Source of the DNA: SVTX01 sp045538195
Lineage (GTDB): Bacteria; Bacillota; Clostridia; Oscillospirales; CAG-272
Length of the DNA: 64,000 bases
Direction of reading: 5' to 3'
Assembly (NCBI GenBank): GCA_045538195.1
Contig: JAZSRA010000130.1
Span: 62,001-126,000 of the forward strand
Shown here: positions 34,890 to 44,255 of the stretch, piece after piece
How the letters are laid out: every line of letters starts with the position of its first letter
Position numbering within the stretch: the first letter of the stretch is position 1
The notes under the pieces: generated by a model
The model's input: only the letters and a program-made list of their open reading frames with translations
Told to the model about the DNA's origin: nothing
The model's database searches: none
Position numbers and translations under genes: made by a program

Positions 34890-36512
34890 TTATTTCTTTC
34901 TGCGAGACCATTTTTTGAGAATCGATCTTACCTGCTCGGTCATAGCGGAAAGCTCTTTATTAGGTTTTCCTCGGGAGGACGTAGCAAGATCGTAAAGCCT
35001 GCCGACCTCACTCATCAATTCGTTATAGAAGCGGTCGTTTCTGTTCTCCTTTTCCTGCTGTTTTGTCTTGATCTTTACGCCCTCGGTTTCTGTAACAAGC
35101 TCGTCAAGCTCAAGATCAAAGATCGTTCCGCTGTAAGGCGCAATCGCTCGGCAACCGAAGGATTCTTCTATCTTCTCTCTTAAATTTTCGCAAGCGCCTT
35201 CGTCTCCGTGGTTAACGAACACGGTGTGCGGCTTTCTTTCAAAGGACTCTATCCAACTTAAAAGTCCGTTCATATCAGCGTGACCGCTCGTTCCGTGGAG
35301 CGCTCTGATCTTTGCCTTTACGGCAACGTCCTCGCCGAATAGGTGAACCGAACGCGCGCCGTCAAGCAGACGTCTGCCGAGAGTGTTGCCTGCTTGATAT
35401 CCAACGAACAGAATCAGATTTTGGGGCTTCCACAGATTGTGCTTCAAATGGTGTCTGATCCTTCCCGCCTCGCACATTCCGCTTGCCGAGATTATGACCT
35501 TTGGACGGGTATCCTCGTTGATAAGCCTTGAATCATCGCTTGTGACCGAGAGAGCAAGCCCATCGAACCAAATAGGATTGATGCCCTGCTTTATAAGAGC
35601 CAAGGTGTCATCGTCAAAGCAAGAGGTATCGCACTGCAAAAAGACCTGCGTAGCCTCCACCGCCATAGGACTGTCTACGTAGACGGGAAAATTGCCGTAT
35701 TTTTGAAGAAGTCCTCTCTCCTTGATTATTCTTATGGCATAAAGCAGCTCCTGCGTTCTTCCAACTGCGAAGGACGGAATAATGACGTTTCCTTTGCGGT
35801 CAAAGGTGCTTGAGATATACTCCGCAAGCTCCTTGACGGTGCTTTCGGCATCCTTTGATGCCTCGTGCAATCTGTCACCGTAGGTTGACTCTATTACAAG
35901 ATAGTCTGCCTCTTTGACGCTCTGCGGATCCTTTATAAGCGGCTGATTCAGATTGCCAACGTCGCCACTGAAAACAATTTTTTTCTTGTCCTCGCCGTCA
36001 TCGAGCCATATTTCAATGCAGGCAGAGCCAAGCAGGTGTCCTATGTCGGTAAATCTTATGGTGACCTGCTCGGATATACGGTAAACCTCATTATATTTGC
36101 ATGGAATAAACAGCTTCAGAGCGCCGATAGCGTCCTCGGTGGTATAAATGGGTTCTACGGGGCTGCCGCCGTTGCGAAGCGCTTTTTTAGTCTCCCACGC
36201 CGCCTCGGTCTCGTGTATATGTGCGGAGTCGCGTAGCATGATATCGCAAAGGCTTGCGCTCACGTCAGTAGAATAGATCTTACCCTTAAAGCCGTCCTTA
36301 TAAAGCTTCGGCAAAAGACCCGAATGGTCAATATGAGCGTGTGTCAGAAAAACCGCGTCAACGCTTGACGGAGGTATAGGTATCGGAACGTTTTCAAATT
36401 CGTCCTTTCCTTGCTCCATACCGCAGTCAACAAGATAATTTTGTCCGCATATTTCAAGCAGGGTGCAGCTTCCCGTGACCTCGTGAGCAGCGCCGATAAA
36501 CGTAATTCTCAT
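34890..36512 (-). CDS. Metallo-beta-lactamase/beta-CASP RNase-like protein
   Basis: A 540-aa protein. The MBL core has HAHIDHSG (HxHxDH) near residue 57 and a further His in IGHLLGS. The beta-CASP region contains SASGMCEAGRIRHHL and HGTSGHADMNGL (the RMMBL His). The family includes CPSF-like endo/exonucleases, which process RNA using two zinc ions in the cytoplasm. A charged C-terminal extension of about 70 residues beyond the core is unusual. The start follows GGAGGT. It is monocistronic, with its own promoter (36563-36592) and a shared terminator. Confidence 0.9.
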   Translation of the reverse strand: MRITFIGAAHEVTGSCTLLEICGQNYLVDCGMEQGKDEFENVPIPIPPSSVDAVFLTHAHIDHSGLLPKLYKDGFKGKIYSTDVSASLCDIMLRDSAHIHETEAAWETKKALRNGGSPVEPIYTTEDAIGALKLFIPCKYNEVYRISEQVTIRFTDIGHLLGSACIEIWLDDGEDKKKIVFSGDVGNLNQPLIKDPQSVKEADYLVIESTYGDRLHEASKDAESTVKELAEYISSTFDRKGNVIIPSFAVGRTQELLYAIRIIKERGLLQKYGNFPVYVDSPMAVEATQVFLQCDTSCFDDDTLALIKQGINPIWFDGLALSVTSDDSRLINEDTRPKVIISASGMCEAGRIRHHLKHNLWKPQNLILFVGYQAGNTLGRRLLDGARSVHLFGEDVAVKAKIRALHGTSGHADMNGLLSWIESFERKPHTVFVNHGDEGACENLREKIEESFGCRAIAPYSGTIFDLELDELVTETEGVKIKTKQQEKENRNDRFYNELMSEVGRLYDLATSSRGKPNKELSAMTEQVRSILKKWSRRKK

Positions 36513-36562
36513 AGTGACCTCCTTATGAATATATATTTGAAAGAGCCTCTTCCCTCAATTAT

Positions 36563-36592
36563 ATTATACCATATTCAAGGCGTACTTTTCAA
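36563..36592 (-). promoter_or_regulatory. Sigma-A promoter for the MBL nuclease gene
   Basis: On the minus strand, TTGAAA (36587-36592), an 18-bp spacer ending TATGG, and TATAAT (36563-36568). Confidence 0.7.
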
Positions 36593-36647
36593 GTGACATA
36601 TTGGCAAAAAATATTTATGGCAAAATGTCGAATATATACAAACCAAA

Positions 36648-36678
36648 AAGAGCGAGAACGCAATTTGTTCTCGCTCTT
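36648..36678 (-). terminator. Terminator of the ABC exporter pair
   Basis: A 12-bp stem (AAGAGCGAGAAC / GTTCTCGCTCTT) with a 7-nt loop and T's following on the minus strand. Confidence 0.85.
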
Positions 36679-36688
36679 AATTTAATTT

Positions 36689-38515
36689 TTAATTCTCAAA
36701 CTGACTGTTCCAAAGCTCTGAATAAAATCCGCCGTTTTGGAGTAGCGTTTTATGATCACCCTTTTCAACGATGCGACCGTTATTCATAACGAGAATAACG
36801 TCGGCTTCCTTGATAGTTGACAGACGGTGAGCGACGACGAAAGAGGTTCGTCCTTTCATCATCTTTGCAAATGCGTCCTGGATCTTCATTTCGGTTCGAG
36901 TGTCGATAGAGGAGGTAGCCTCGTCAAGTATCAGCATGGGCGGCAGACAAAGCAGAACTCTCGCGATACAGAGAAGCTGCTTCTGTCCCGCAGAAAGCTC
37001 ACCGCCGTCCTCTCCGATCACCGTGTCATAGCCATTGGGAAGCTGACGGATAAAGCTGTGAGCGTGCGCCCCCTTTGCCGCCGCGAGTATCTCCTCGTCA
37101 GTGGCATCGGGCTTACCCATGGCGATATTTTCGCGAATTGTTCCCGCTTTAAGCCAAGTGTCCTGCAAAACCATACCGTATGAACGGCGAAGCGACGATC
37201 TGGTGAGATCACGAACGTCGTGACCGCTAACCTCAATCTTTCCGCTATCTACGTCGTAGAAGCGCATAAGCAGATTGATAACGGTGGTCTTTCCGCATCC
37301 CGTAGGTCCGACGATCGCAACTCGCTGACCTTTTTCAATAGAAAGGTTAAAGTCCTTGATCAATTCCCTATCCTTACTATAAGAAAACTCAACGTTTTCA
37401 ATATTGACCACACCGTCGATCTCGTTTTCGGTGAGGGTATGAGCGTTTTCGGCTTCGGGGATCTGAGGCTGGGCGTCTATAAGCTCAAAAACTCTGGCGG
37501 CGCAGGCAAGGGCGTTCTGAACCTCGGTTATAACTCCTGAGATCTCGTTGAACGGCTTTGTGTACTGATTTGCGTAATTGAGCAAGCTGGTAAGACTACC
37601 GATGGTAAGAGGAAGTCCCGTCAACCAGTCGCCCTGACCCGATATACATATCAACGCGCCGACCAACGCTACACCCGCGTACACAAGATTATTTACGAAT
37701 CGTGTGCATGGGTTGGTAAGCGACGAATAAAACAGTGCTTTGAGCGAGCATTTGGCAAGTCTCTCGTTTATCTCGTCAAACTGACGGAGAGCTTCATCCT
37801 CATGCGAAAATGCGGCGACGATCTTATGCTCTCCTATCATCTCATCAATAAGGGAGGTCTGCTCCGCACGGGTCTCTGACTGCTTTTTGAAAAGATCGTG
37901 AGTGCTTTTGGCAATAAACGCCGCAACGAACAAGGAAAGCGGAGTTACGACAATCACCACAATGGTAATGCTTACGTTGATCGTCAGCATTATGGCGAGT
38001 GTTCCAACAATGGTCAAAACGCCCGTAAACAGTTGCGAAAATCCAACTAACAGACCATCCGAAAACTGGTCGGCGTCAGAAATAACTCGGCTGACCGTGT
38101 CACCGACGGGGTGTGAGTCAATATAAGAAAGCGGCAACGACTGAATCTTATTGAAGGCATCGCGGCGAAGTCTGCGGACTATACCAAACGTGATACGATT
38201 GTTGCAGACGTTCATAAGCCACTGACAAAGAGCGGTAAGCAGAGATACTACTCCGATCTGCGCCAAAAGCTTATATATTCCCTCAAAATCAACGTTTTCG
38301 ATGCCGATAGCTAAGTCAATGGCATTACCTACCAAGATCGGAATATAGAGCGTTCCACCCACAACTGCAAGGGCGAGGACAAGAGAAACGGCGAAAAGTA
38401 GCTTATAGGCTTTGAGGTATCCCAACACCTTTTTTATTGTCCGTCCGTAGGTCGAGCCTATGGGCATCTTCGATTTTTTAGCCGTCTTGGGAGTTTTCTT
38501 TTTGAAAAGTGCCAT
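36689..38515 (-). CDS. ABC exporter subunit with consensus Walker B (heterodimer half B)
   Basis: A 608-aa type IV ABC exporter half with six helices (about 35-330) fused to an ATPase. Walker A is GPTGCGKTT, the signature is LSAGQ instead of LSGGQ, and Walker B LILDEATSSID keeps the catalytic Glu. The partner upstream has the canonical signature but a degenerate Walker B. One competent and one degenerate ATP site is the pattern of LmrCD/TM287-288-type heterodimers. The start overlaps the upstream stop by 1 nt (TAATG). The substrate (drug, lipid or peptide) cannot be inferred. Confidence 0.88.
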   Translation of the reverse strand: MALFKKKTPKTAKKSKMPIGSTYGRTIKKVLGYLKAYKLLFAVSLVLALAVVGGTLYIPILVGNAIDLAIGIENVDFEGIYKLLAQIGVVSLLTALCQWLMNVCNNRITFGIVRRLRRDAFNKIQSLPLSYIDSHPVGDTVSRVISDADQFSDGLLVGFSQLFTGVLTIVGTLAIMLTINVSITIVVIVVTPLSLFVAAFIAKSTHDLFKKQSETRAEQTSLIDEMIGEHKIVAAFSHEDEALRQFDEINERLAKCSLKALFYSSLTNPCTRFVNNLVYAGVALVGALICISGQGDWLTGLPLTIGSLTSLLNYANQYTKPFNEISGVITEVQNALACAARVFELIDAQPQIPEAENAHTLTENEIDGVVNIENVEFSYSKDRELIKDFNLSIEKGQRVAIVGPTGCGKTTVINLLMRFYDVDSGKIEVSGHDVRDLTRSSLRRSYGMVLQDTWLKAGTIRENIAMGKPDATDEEILAAAKGAHAHSFIRQLPNGYDTVIGEDGGELSAGQKQLLCIARVLLCLPPMLILDEATSSIDTRTEMKIQDAFAKMMKGRTSFVVAHRLSTIKEADVILVMNNGRIVEKGDHKTLLQNGGFYSELWNSQFEN

Positions 38516-40248
38516 TACTGCTCACCTCCCTTGAACTGCGAATCGTATATCTCCTTGTAGACCGCACAGGAGGTCAGAAGATCATCGTGAGTGCCAAGTC
38601 CGACCACAGCACCGTCGTCAAGTACGATTATCTTATCAGCGTGGCTTATAGACGATGTACGTTGGGAAACAATAAACACTGTCACGTCTCCGTCAAGCTC
38701 ACTTATTGCGTGACGCAGACGCGCCTCTGTGGCAAAATCAAGCGCCGACGCGCTATCGTCAAGAATAAGAATGGGTGCGCCCTTTACAAGCGCGCGGGCA
38801 ATAGTAAGTCTCTGTCTCTGCCCTCCCGAATAATTTCGCCCGAACTGCTCGACGGGAGCGTCAAGTCTGCCGTCCTTTTCGGCAACGAAATCCGATGCCT
38901 GTGCCGCTTCAAGAGCGTGTTCAAGATCCTCCTCGGTGGCGTTTTCGTTTCCCCAAAGGAGGTTAGAGCGGATAGTACCCTTGAAAAGCACGGCTCTTTG
39001 AGGAACAATGGCAATCTGCTCGCGAAGCTCGTCGAGCTGATATTCCTTAACGTTCTTTCCAAAAACTCTGACCTCGCCCTCGGTCGTGTCGTAAAATCTC
39101 GGTATCATATTTACAAGAGAGGTCTTGCCCGAGCCTGTTGAGCCAATAATGCCCACGGTCTCGCCGCGAAGAACCGAGAAATCAACTCCCTCAAGAGTTG
39201 CTTCACCCTCGCCGCTATAATTCAAGGTGACGTTCTTAAACTCAACCGCGGGAGCGTTTTTGTCTGTGCTTTCAGCGTTGCTTTGGACAATATCCATACC
39301 TGTGGGAGTATCGAGAACCGACTGGATACGCTTGGCGCAAGCTATCGATTTCGTCATAAGCACGATAGTATTCGCGAGCTTCACAAGCTCAACGAGTATC
39401 TGGGACATATAATTATACATGGCAAAAAGATCGCCCTGAGTCATATTTTCCGAATCAATCTCAACCGCTGAGAGATAAACTACCGCTATCACGCCTATAT
39501 TTACTATAACGTAGGTCATAGGATTCATAAGTGCGGTCAACATTCCCACGCGACGCTGTCCCTTGGTGTGGTCGTGATTTGCCTTTTTAAATTCCTCTAT
39601 CTCGCTCTGTTCCTTGCTGAACGCGCGGATAACTCTGACACCGCTGAGGTTTTCTCTCGTCTTACCAGTTACCTTATCAAGCTTGCCCTGCACACGTCTG
39701 AAAAGAGGTGCGCCGGCAAGAATAATGGTAAACACCACCACCGCAAGTGCAGGGATTATTATGGCAAAAATAGGCGCGACGGTATTATTTTTGTCTATGA
39801 CGAACGCCATGATCATAGCCCCGAAAACGATTATGGGAGAACGCAGGAAAAGTCGGAGAAACATATTTACGCCCGACTGTACTTGATTTATATCGCTGGT
39901 CATTCGCGTTATCATCGAGGACTTTCCAAGCTTGTCCGCATTGGAGTACGAAAGCCTTTGAAGATGCGAGAAAAGGATGTGGCGAAGTCCCGTAGACGTT
40001 CCCACCGCCGCTCTCGCGGCAAAATACTGCGCCACGATAGCACAGGTAAGACCGATGATCCCAAGTGCCACAAGCACAAGACATCCACGTATTATGTAGC
40101 CCGTGTCGACGTTTTTTATGCCTACGTCCATTATCATCTTGACCACGATAGGCACAAGAAGGTCAAAGCAGGCCTCAAGCAGCTTAAAAAGCGGCGCCAT
40201 GAAGCATTCAAGCTTATATTTTTTCAGATATTTTAAGACCGTTCTCAT
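38515..40248 (-). CDS. ABC exporter subunit with degenerate Walker B (heterodimer half A)
   Basis: A 577-aa ABC exporter half: six helices (about 18-300), then an ATPase with Walker A GSTGSGKTS, signature YSGGQRQRL and Walker B LILDDSASALD. Asp replaces the catalytic Glu, so this site should hydrolyse ATP poorly. I start it at 40248, behind AAGGAG; an ATG five codons upstream is weaker. It is co-transcribed and overlaps its partner by 1 nt. Its promoter is at 40278-40306. Confidence 0.88.
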   Translation of the reverse strand: MRTVLKYLKKYKLECFMAPLFKLLEACFDLLVPIVVKMIMDVGIKNVDTGYIIRGCLVLVALGIIGLTCAIVAQYFAARAAVGTSTGLRHILFSHLQRLSYSNADKLGKSSMITRMTSDINQVQSGVNMFLRLFLRSPIIVFGAMIMAFVIDKNNTVAPIFAIIIPALAVVVFTIILAGAPLFRRVQGKLDKVTGKTRENLSGVRVIRAFSKEQSEIEEFKKANHDHTKGQRRVGMLTALMNPMTYVIVNIGVIAVVYLSAVEIDSENMTQGDLFAMYNYMSQILVELVKLANTIVLMTKSIACAKRIQSVLDTPTGMDIVQSNAESTDKNAPAVEFKNVTLNYSGEGEATLEGVDFSVLRGETVGIIGSTGSGKTSLVNMIPRFYDTTEGEVRVFGKNVKEYQLDELREQIAIVPQRAVLFKGTIRSNLLWGNENATEEDLEHALEAAQASDFVAEKDGRLDAPVEQFGRNYSGGQRQRLTIARALVKGAPILILDDSASALDFATEARLRHAISELDGDVTVFIVSQRTSSISHADKIIVLDDGAVVGLGTHDDLLTSCAVYKEIYDSQFKGGEQ

Positions 40249-40277
40249 AATTGCTCCTTGCATTTTACATCCTTTTT

Positions 40278-40306
40278 ATTATATCACTTTTGTTTGATTT
40301 TTGCAA
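40278..40306 (-). promoter_or_regulatory. Sigma-A promoter for the ABC exporter pair
   Basis: On the minus strand, TTGCAA (40301-40306), a 17-bp spacer and TATAAT (40278-40283). Confidence 0.7.
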
Positions 40307-40466
40307 GTGGTTTGCCAAAAGATTGCATTTAATAAAAAAACAGTAAATCTTCACGAAAAAAACACACAATTCTAAAATAATTCAAACGTCGCTTAACAAT
40401 CAGTTTACAAAATCGTGATAGAATTTTAAATGGAAATTTATTTTGTTATTTATGGAGGAAAGATCC

Positions 40467-43400
40467 TTGCTCAAACTAAAAAGTATTACAAAGGATTATG
40501 TTACCGGCCCCTCGGTGGTAAATGCTCTTAAAGGCATTGACCTTGAATTCCGCGAAAGCGAGTTCGTTGCAATTCTCGGTCCCTCGGGTTGCGGAAAAAC
40601 CACGATGCTCAACATCATCGGAGGTCTTGACAGATATACAAAAGGCGATTTGATAATCAACGGCAAGTCAACAAAAACCTTTAAAGACCGTGACTGGGAT
40701 ACTTACAGAAATCACTCAATCGGATTCGTTTTCCAGAGCTATAATCTGATCCCTCACCAGACCGTTCTTGCCAACGTAGAGCTGGCGCTTACTCTTTCGG
40801 GCGTTTCCAAGTCAGAAAGAAGACAAAGAGCTGCTGACGCTCTCGCAAAGGTAGGCCTTGGAGATCAGCTTAACAAAAAGCCCTCGCAGATGTCGGGCGG
40901 TCAAATGCAGAGAGTTGCGATCGCCCGCGCTCTCGTTAACGACCCCGATATTCTCCTTGCCGACGAGCCTACGGGCGCTCTTGATACAACTACAAGCGTT
41001 CAGATCATGGAGATACTCAAAGAGATCTCCCGTGATAAGCTGATCATTATGGTTACTCACAACCCCGAGCTTGCCGACACTTATGCTACGCGTATAATCA
41101 AGGTCATCGACGGTCTTGTCACCGACGACTCCGATCCCTATACCGCAAGCGAGGAGGAGGTTGCAAAAGCGATCGAGGCAAGAAAGGTAGTCGAGGCGAA
41201 AAAATCAAAGAACAAGAAGAAAACCTCGATGTCCTTCTTCACCGCTCTTTCGCTATCGCTCAACAACCTCGCTACCAAAAAGGGACGCACAGCCATGACC
41301 AGCTTTGCGGGCAGTATCGGTATTATCGGTATCGCGCTTATATTGGCTCTTTCCAGCGGTATTAATCTGTTTATTGAGCAGATACAGGAGGACACGCTCT
41401 CGACCTATCCCCTCTCAATTCAAAAGGAATCACAGGATATGTCGGCTATGCTCTCGGCTATGACCAGCGTTTCCGACGGTAAGGATTACAAGGACACAAA
41501 TCAGATACACGTAGATAATTCAATGGGTACGATGCTCTCGGCTATGTCGTCTACCGTCAGCAACAACCTTGATGCGTTCAAGGTATATCTTGACGCAAAT
41601 TACGACGACATTAAAGATTACGTCAGCGACGTTCAGTACACCTACGACTACGACCTTCAGATCTACAATCTCGTTACCGTAACCGACGAGGATGGTAATG
41701 AGGTCACTGAAGCCAGAAAGATCGGAATGGACGTTATCTTTGATAATGCTGGCGAGGCATTTTCGGGAATGAGCGAGCTTATGGAAATGGGCGGAAGCGC
41801 TGCCAGCATCGACGTTTTTTCCGAGATGATAGACAATCAGGAGCTTCTCGATCAGCAGTATGAGATCATAGCAGGTGAATGGCCCAAGGAGGCAAACGAG
41901 GTCATCCTCGTAGTCAACTCCAACAACCAGCTCAGCCGTATGACCCTTTATATGCTCGGTATTCTCGACCCCGATAACATTGAGGACGAAATGGCAGAGG
42001 TATTGGGCGGAAGTATGCTTGGCGGAAACTCATCGTCCAAGCTTCCCGAAACCGAGTCGGCTTCCGGTGAAGAAAGCGAATCTGAATCTGAAGAAAGCAA
42101 GTATACCGACGGCCCCTACGAGTACGATTACTTTATCGGCATGAAATTCATGCTTCTCACCAATTCGGATTTCTACGTTAAAAATACCGACGGCAAGACC
42201 TACACCTATGAGGGTGTGGAATATCCCGTTTGGACGGACATCAGAGAAGACAAGTTCCATTACGGCGAGGAGGAGCTTACTAAATTCATCAGCGAAAATG
42301 GAACCGAGTTGAAGATTTCGGGAATTATCCGTCCCAAGGCAGGCGCCACCGCAACATCTATTTCGGGTGCTATCGGATATACGCATAAGCTTACCGAGCT
42401 TGTACTTTCCGAGACCGAAAAGAGCGAGGTCATAGCTCAGCAGAAGAAAACGTCGGGTGAGGACGGCAAGGGCGGATATAACGTTCTTACGGGTCTTGAG
42501 TTTGAACGTACCTATTACACTCCCGAAACTATCCACGAGCTTATCGACAAGATCGATGCGGCAACTATGGAAATGTTCTACGATTATATGACCGAGCAGA
42601 TACTGAACAATCCCGATTTCTCCGACAGAATACAGGTAACCGACACCGAATCCTTTCTCGGAATGTATATGCTTCTTCCCGAGGATAAGCAAGCAGAGAT
42701 ATTCAGTGCCGTTCTTAGTACTGCAAGGGGAAATCCCGCGAACGAAATGGGAATACAGACGCTCTGCGGTGTCCTTTCACAAACTACAGACGGCATTGAC
42801 ATTACTCCCGACAACTTCGTAAGGCTTCTTCCTGTTCTTGACACGCAAAAGCAGGTTTTGGGCGCGCTTATTGGTATTCCAAAGAGCGAGCAGATGCCAT
42901 TTGATATGCCCGGTCTTATCCAAATGGCAGGCGAGGAGGCTATGCAGACGATTTATGAGGAATTGACCGCAAGCGTCAAGACCATGAAGGTCAACAAGGA
43001 AATATTCCTTACCCTGCTCTCTACTCTGTCCGCAGAGGATGAGGCATTCATCCAGCTTGAAAGAACTCTTTACAGTATGGCTCCTCAGATAGACGAGACC
43101 TACGAAAGTATTCTCAAAAAGCTTGACAATCAGGAGAAGGCTTCTCCTGCATCGATCAACTTCTACGCCAAGGATTTTGAATCAAAGGACAAGATCGAGG
43201 AGTTTATCGACAAATACAACGATAGCGTCCAAGATGAAGAAGATGAGCTTAAATACAGTGACCTTGTGGGTACGATGATGTCCTCTGTCACCACCATAGT
43301 AAACGTTATTTCCTACGTTCTTATCGCGTTTGTGGCGATCTCCCTTGTTGTTTCTTCTATCATGATCGGAATTATCACCAACATCTCGGTTCTTGAACGA

Positions 43401-43712
43401 ACCAAGGAGATCGGTATTCTCCGAGCTATCGGAGCATCCAAGAAGGACGTCTCGAGAGTATTCAATGCAGAGACCGTTATCATCGGATTCTGTGCGGGAT
43501 TGCTCGGAGTTCTCGTAACGGTAGTTCTGTGTATCCCCACGAGCCTTATTTTGCGTTATATCACGGGATTTGACAATCTAACGGCTTACGTTCCCGTATA
43601 CGCGGGCGTTATCCTCGTTGTTATCAGCGTTCTGCTTACGATGATCGCAGGTATCATCCCCGCAAGAGCAGCGGCAAAAAAGGATCCCGTTATAGCTCTC
43701 AGAAGTGAGTAA
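40467..43712 (+). CDS. MacB-like ABC transporter with a very large extracellular domain
   Basis: A 1081-aa fusion. Residues 1-225 are an ABC ATPase of the LolD/MacB type (GPSGCGKTT, MSGGQMQRVAIAR, ILLADEPTGALD). Basic residues lead to a first helix (about 275-310). An extracellular region of roughly 600 residues includes an acidic Ser/Glu tract (ESEESESEESK near 545). Three C-terminal FtsX-type helices follow (about 950-1075). I place the start at TTG 40467, eight nt after GGAGG; the in-frame ATG upstream is part of that site. Such proteins move substrates or sense antimicrobials at the membrane without a classical transport path. No clear promoter was found upstream. Confidence 0.85.
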   Translation: MLKLKSITKDYVTGPSVVNALKGIDLEFRESEFVAILGPSGCGKTTMLNIIGGLDRYTKGDLIINGKSTKTFKDRDWDTYRNHSIGFVFQSYNLIPHQTVLANVELALTLSGVSKSERRQRAADALAKVGLGDQLNKKPSQMSGGQMQRVAIARALVNDPDILLADEPTGALDTTTSVQIMEILKEISRDKLIIMVTHNPELADTYATRIIKVIDGLVTDDSDPYTASEEEVAKAIEARKVVEAKKSKNKKKTSMSFFTALSLSLNNLATKKGRTAMTSFAGSIGIIGIALILALSSGINLFIEQIQEDTLSTYPLSIQKESQDMSAMLSAMTSVSDGKDYKDTNQIHVDNSMGTMLSAMSSTVSNNLDAFKVYLDANYDDIKDYVSDVQYTYDYDLQIYNLVTVTDEDGNEVTEARKIGMDVIFDNAGEAFSGMSELMEMGGSAASIDVFSEMIDNQELLDQQYEIIAGEWPKEANEVILVVNSNNQLSRMTLYMLGILDPDNIEDEMAEVLGGSMLGGNSSSKLPETESASGEESESESEESKYTDGPYEYDYFIGMKFMLLTNSDFYVKNTDGKTYTYEGVEYPVWTDIREDKFHYGEEELTKFISENGTELKISGIIRPKAGATATSISGAIGYTHKLTELVLSETEKSEVIAQQKKTSGEDGKGGYNVLTGLEFERTYYTPETIHELIDKIDAATMEMFYDYMTEQILNNPDFSDRIQVTDTESFLGMYMLLPEDKQAEIFSAVLSTARGNPANEMGIQTLCGVLSQTTDGIDITPDNFVRLLPVLDTQKQVLGALIGIPKSEQMPFDMPGLIQMAGEEAMQTIYEELTASVKTMKVNKEIFLTLLSTLSAEDEAFIQLERTLYSMAPQIDETYESILKKLDNQEKASPASINFYAKDFESKDKIEEFIDKYNDSVQDEEDELKYSDLVGTMMSSVTTIVNVISYVLIAFVAISLVVSSIMIGIITNISVLERTKEIGILRAIGASKKDVSRVFNAETVIIGFCAGLLGVLVTVVLCIPTSLILRYITGFDNLTAYVPVYAGVILVVISVLLTMIAGIIPARAAAKKDPVIALRSE

Positions 43713-43733
43713 TTTACTATTTTATAAAACAAA

Positions 43734-43758
43734 AGAACCTCTACAGTGTAGGGGTTCT
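43734..43758. terminator. Bidirectional terminator between MacB-like gene and rubredoxin
   Basis: A stem AGAACCTCTACA / TGTAGGGGTTCT with one T-G pair, flanked by A's on the left and TTTTT on the right. Confidence 0.8.
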
Positions 43759-43775
43759 TTTTGTAAATTTTGCAA

Positions 43776-43955
43776 TCAATCGACTATATCGTTTTCATCT
43801 GCGATCTCAAAATCCTCTTTTGACGCGCCGCAGAGAGGACATACCCAATCCTCGGATATCTCATCAAATTCGGTTCCCGGCTCAACACCGTTATCTATAT
43901 CGCCAAGGGCAGGACGGTATACGTAACCGCACAACTCGCAAACATAATTATTCAT
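43776..43955 (-). CDS. Rubredoxin
   Basis: A 59-aa small iron protein, found by translating the minus strand of the gap. It starts MNNYVCELCGYVYRPALGD and has the two knuckles CELCG (6-10) and CPLCG (39-43), which bind one Fe with four Cys. GVEPGTEFDEISEDWVCP is the typical central segment. It carries electrons in the cytoplasm, often to peroxide- or superoxide-detoxifying enzymes in anaerobes. A GGAG site lies upstream (AAGGAGAAATAGCTG). It is monocistronic with a good promoter at 44012-44040 and a shared terminator. Confidence 0.95.
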   Translation of the reverse strand: MNNYVCELCGYVYRPALGDIDNGVEPGTEFDEISEDWVCPLCGASKEDFEIADENDIVD

Positions 43956-44011
43956 CAGCTATTTCTCCTTGTGAAATATTATTTATTCTTTTTTATCAAA
44001 ACAACTATTAT

Positions 44012-44040
44012 ATAATATTACATCTGTGGCATATTGTCAA
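44012..44040 (-). promoter_or_regulatory. Sigma-A promoter for rubredoxin
   Basis: On the minus strand, TTGACA (44035-44040), a 17-bp spacer and TATTAT (44012-44017). It sits in the 300-bp region 43956-44255, where I see no convincing promoter for the plus-strand flippase and no gene. Confidence 0.6.
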
Positions 44041-44255
44041 TATTTCATATATAACAAAAAATTTCACTGTTAAAGTCCAATATTTATAAAAAACTGTCAA
44101 TCGCCGAAATTTGTCCGACGCTTTTGTTCATACAATATGCTCTTAATAGTATTTATATGTTCAAAAGCCCGATTTGCCAAGGTCATAAACACAATTTTGC
44201 AATCATATCATATTACAGTGTACAAGCAAAACAAACTTTGGAGGTCACGGGTATA

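Noticed and set aside
43705..43926. Plus-strand frame covering the rubredoxin gene
   Set aside because: The minus strand here encodes a complete rubredoxin with both Cys knuckles; the plus frame has no support.
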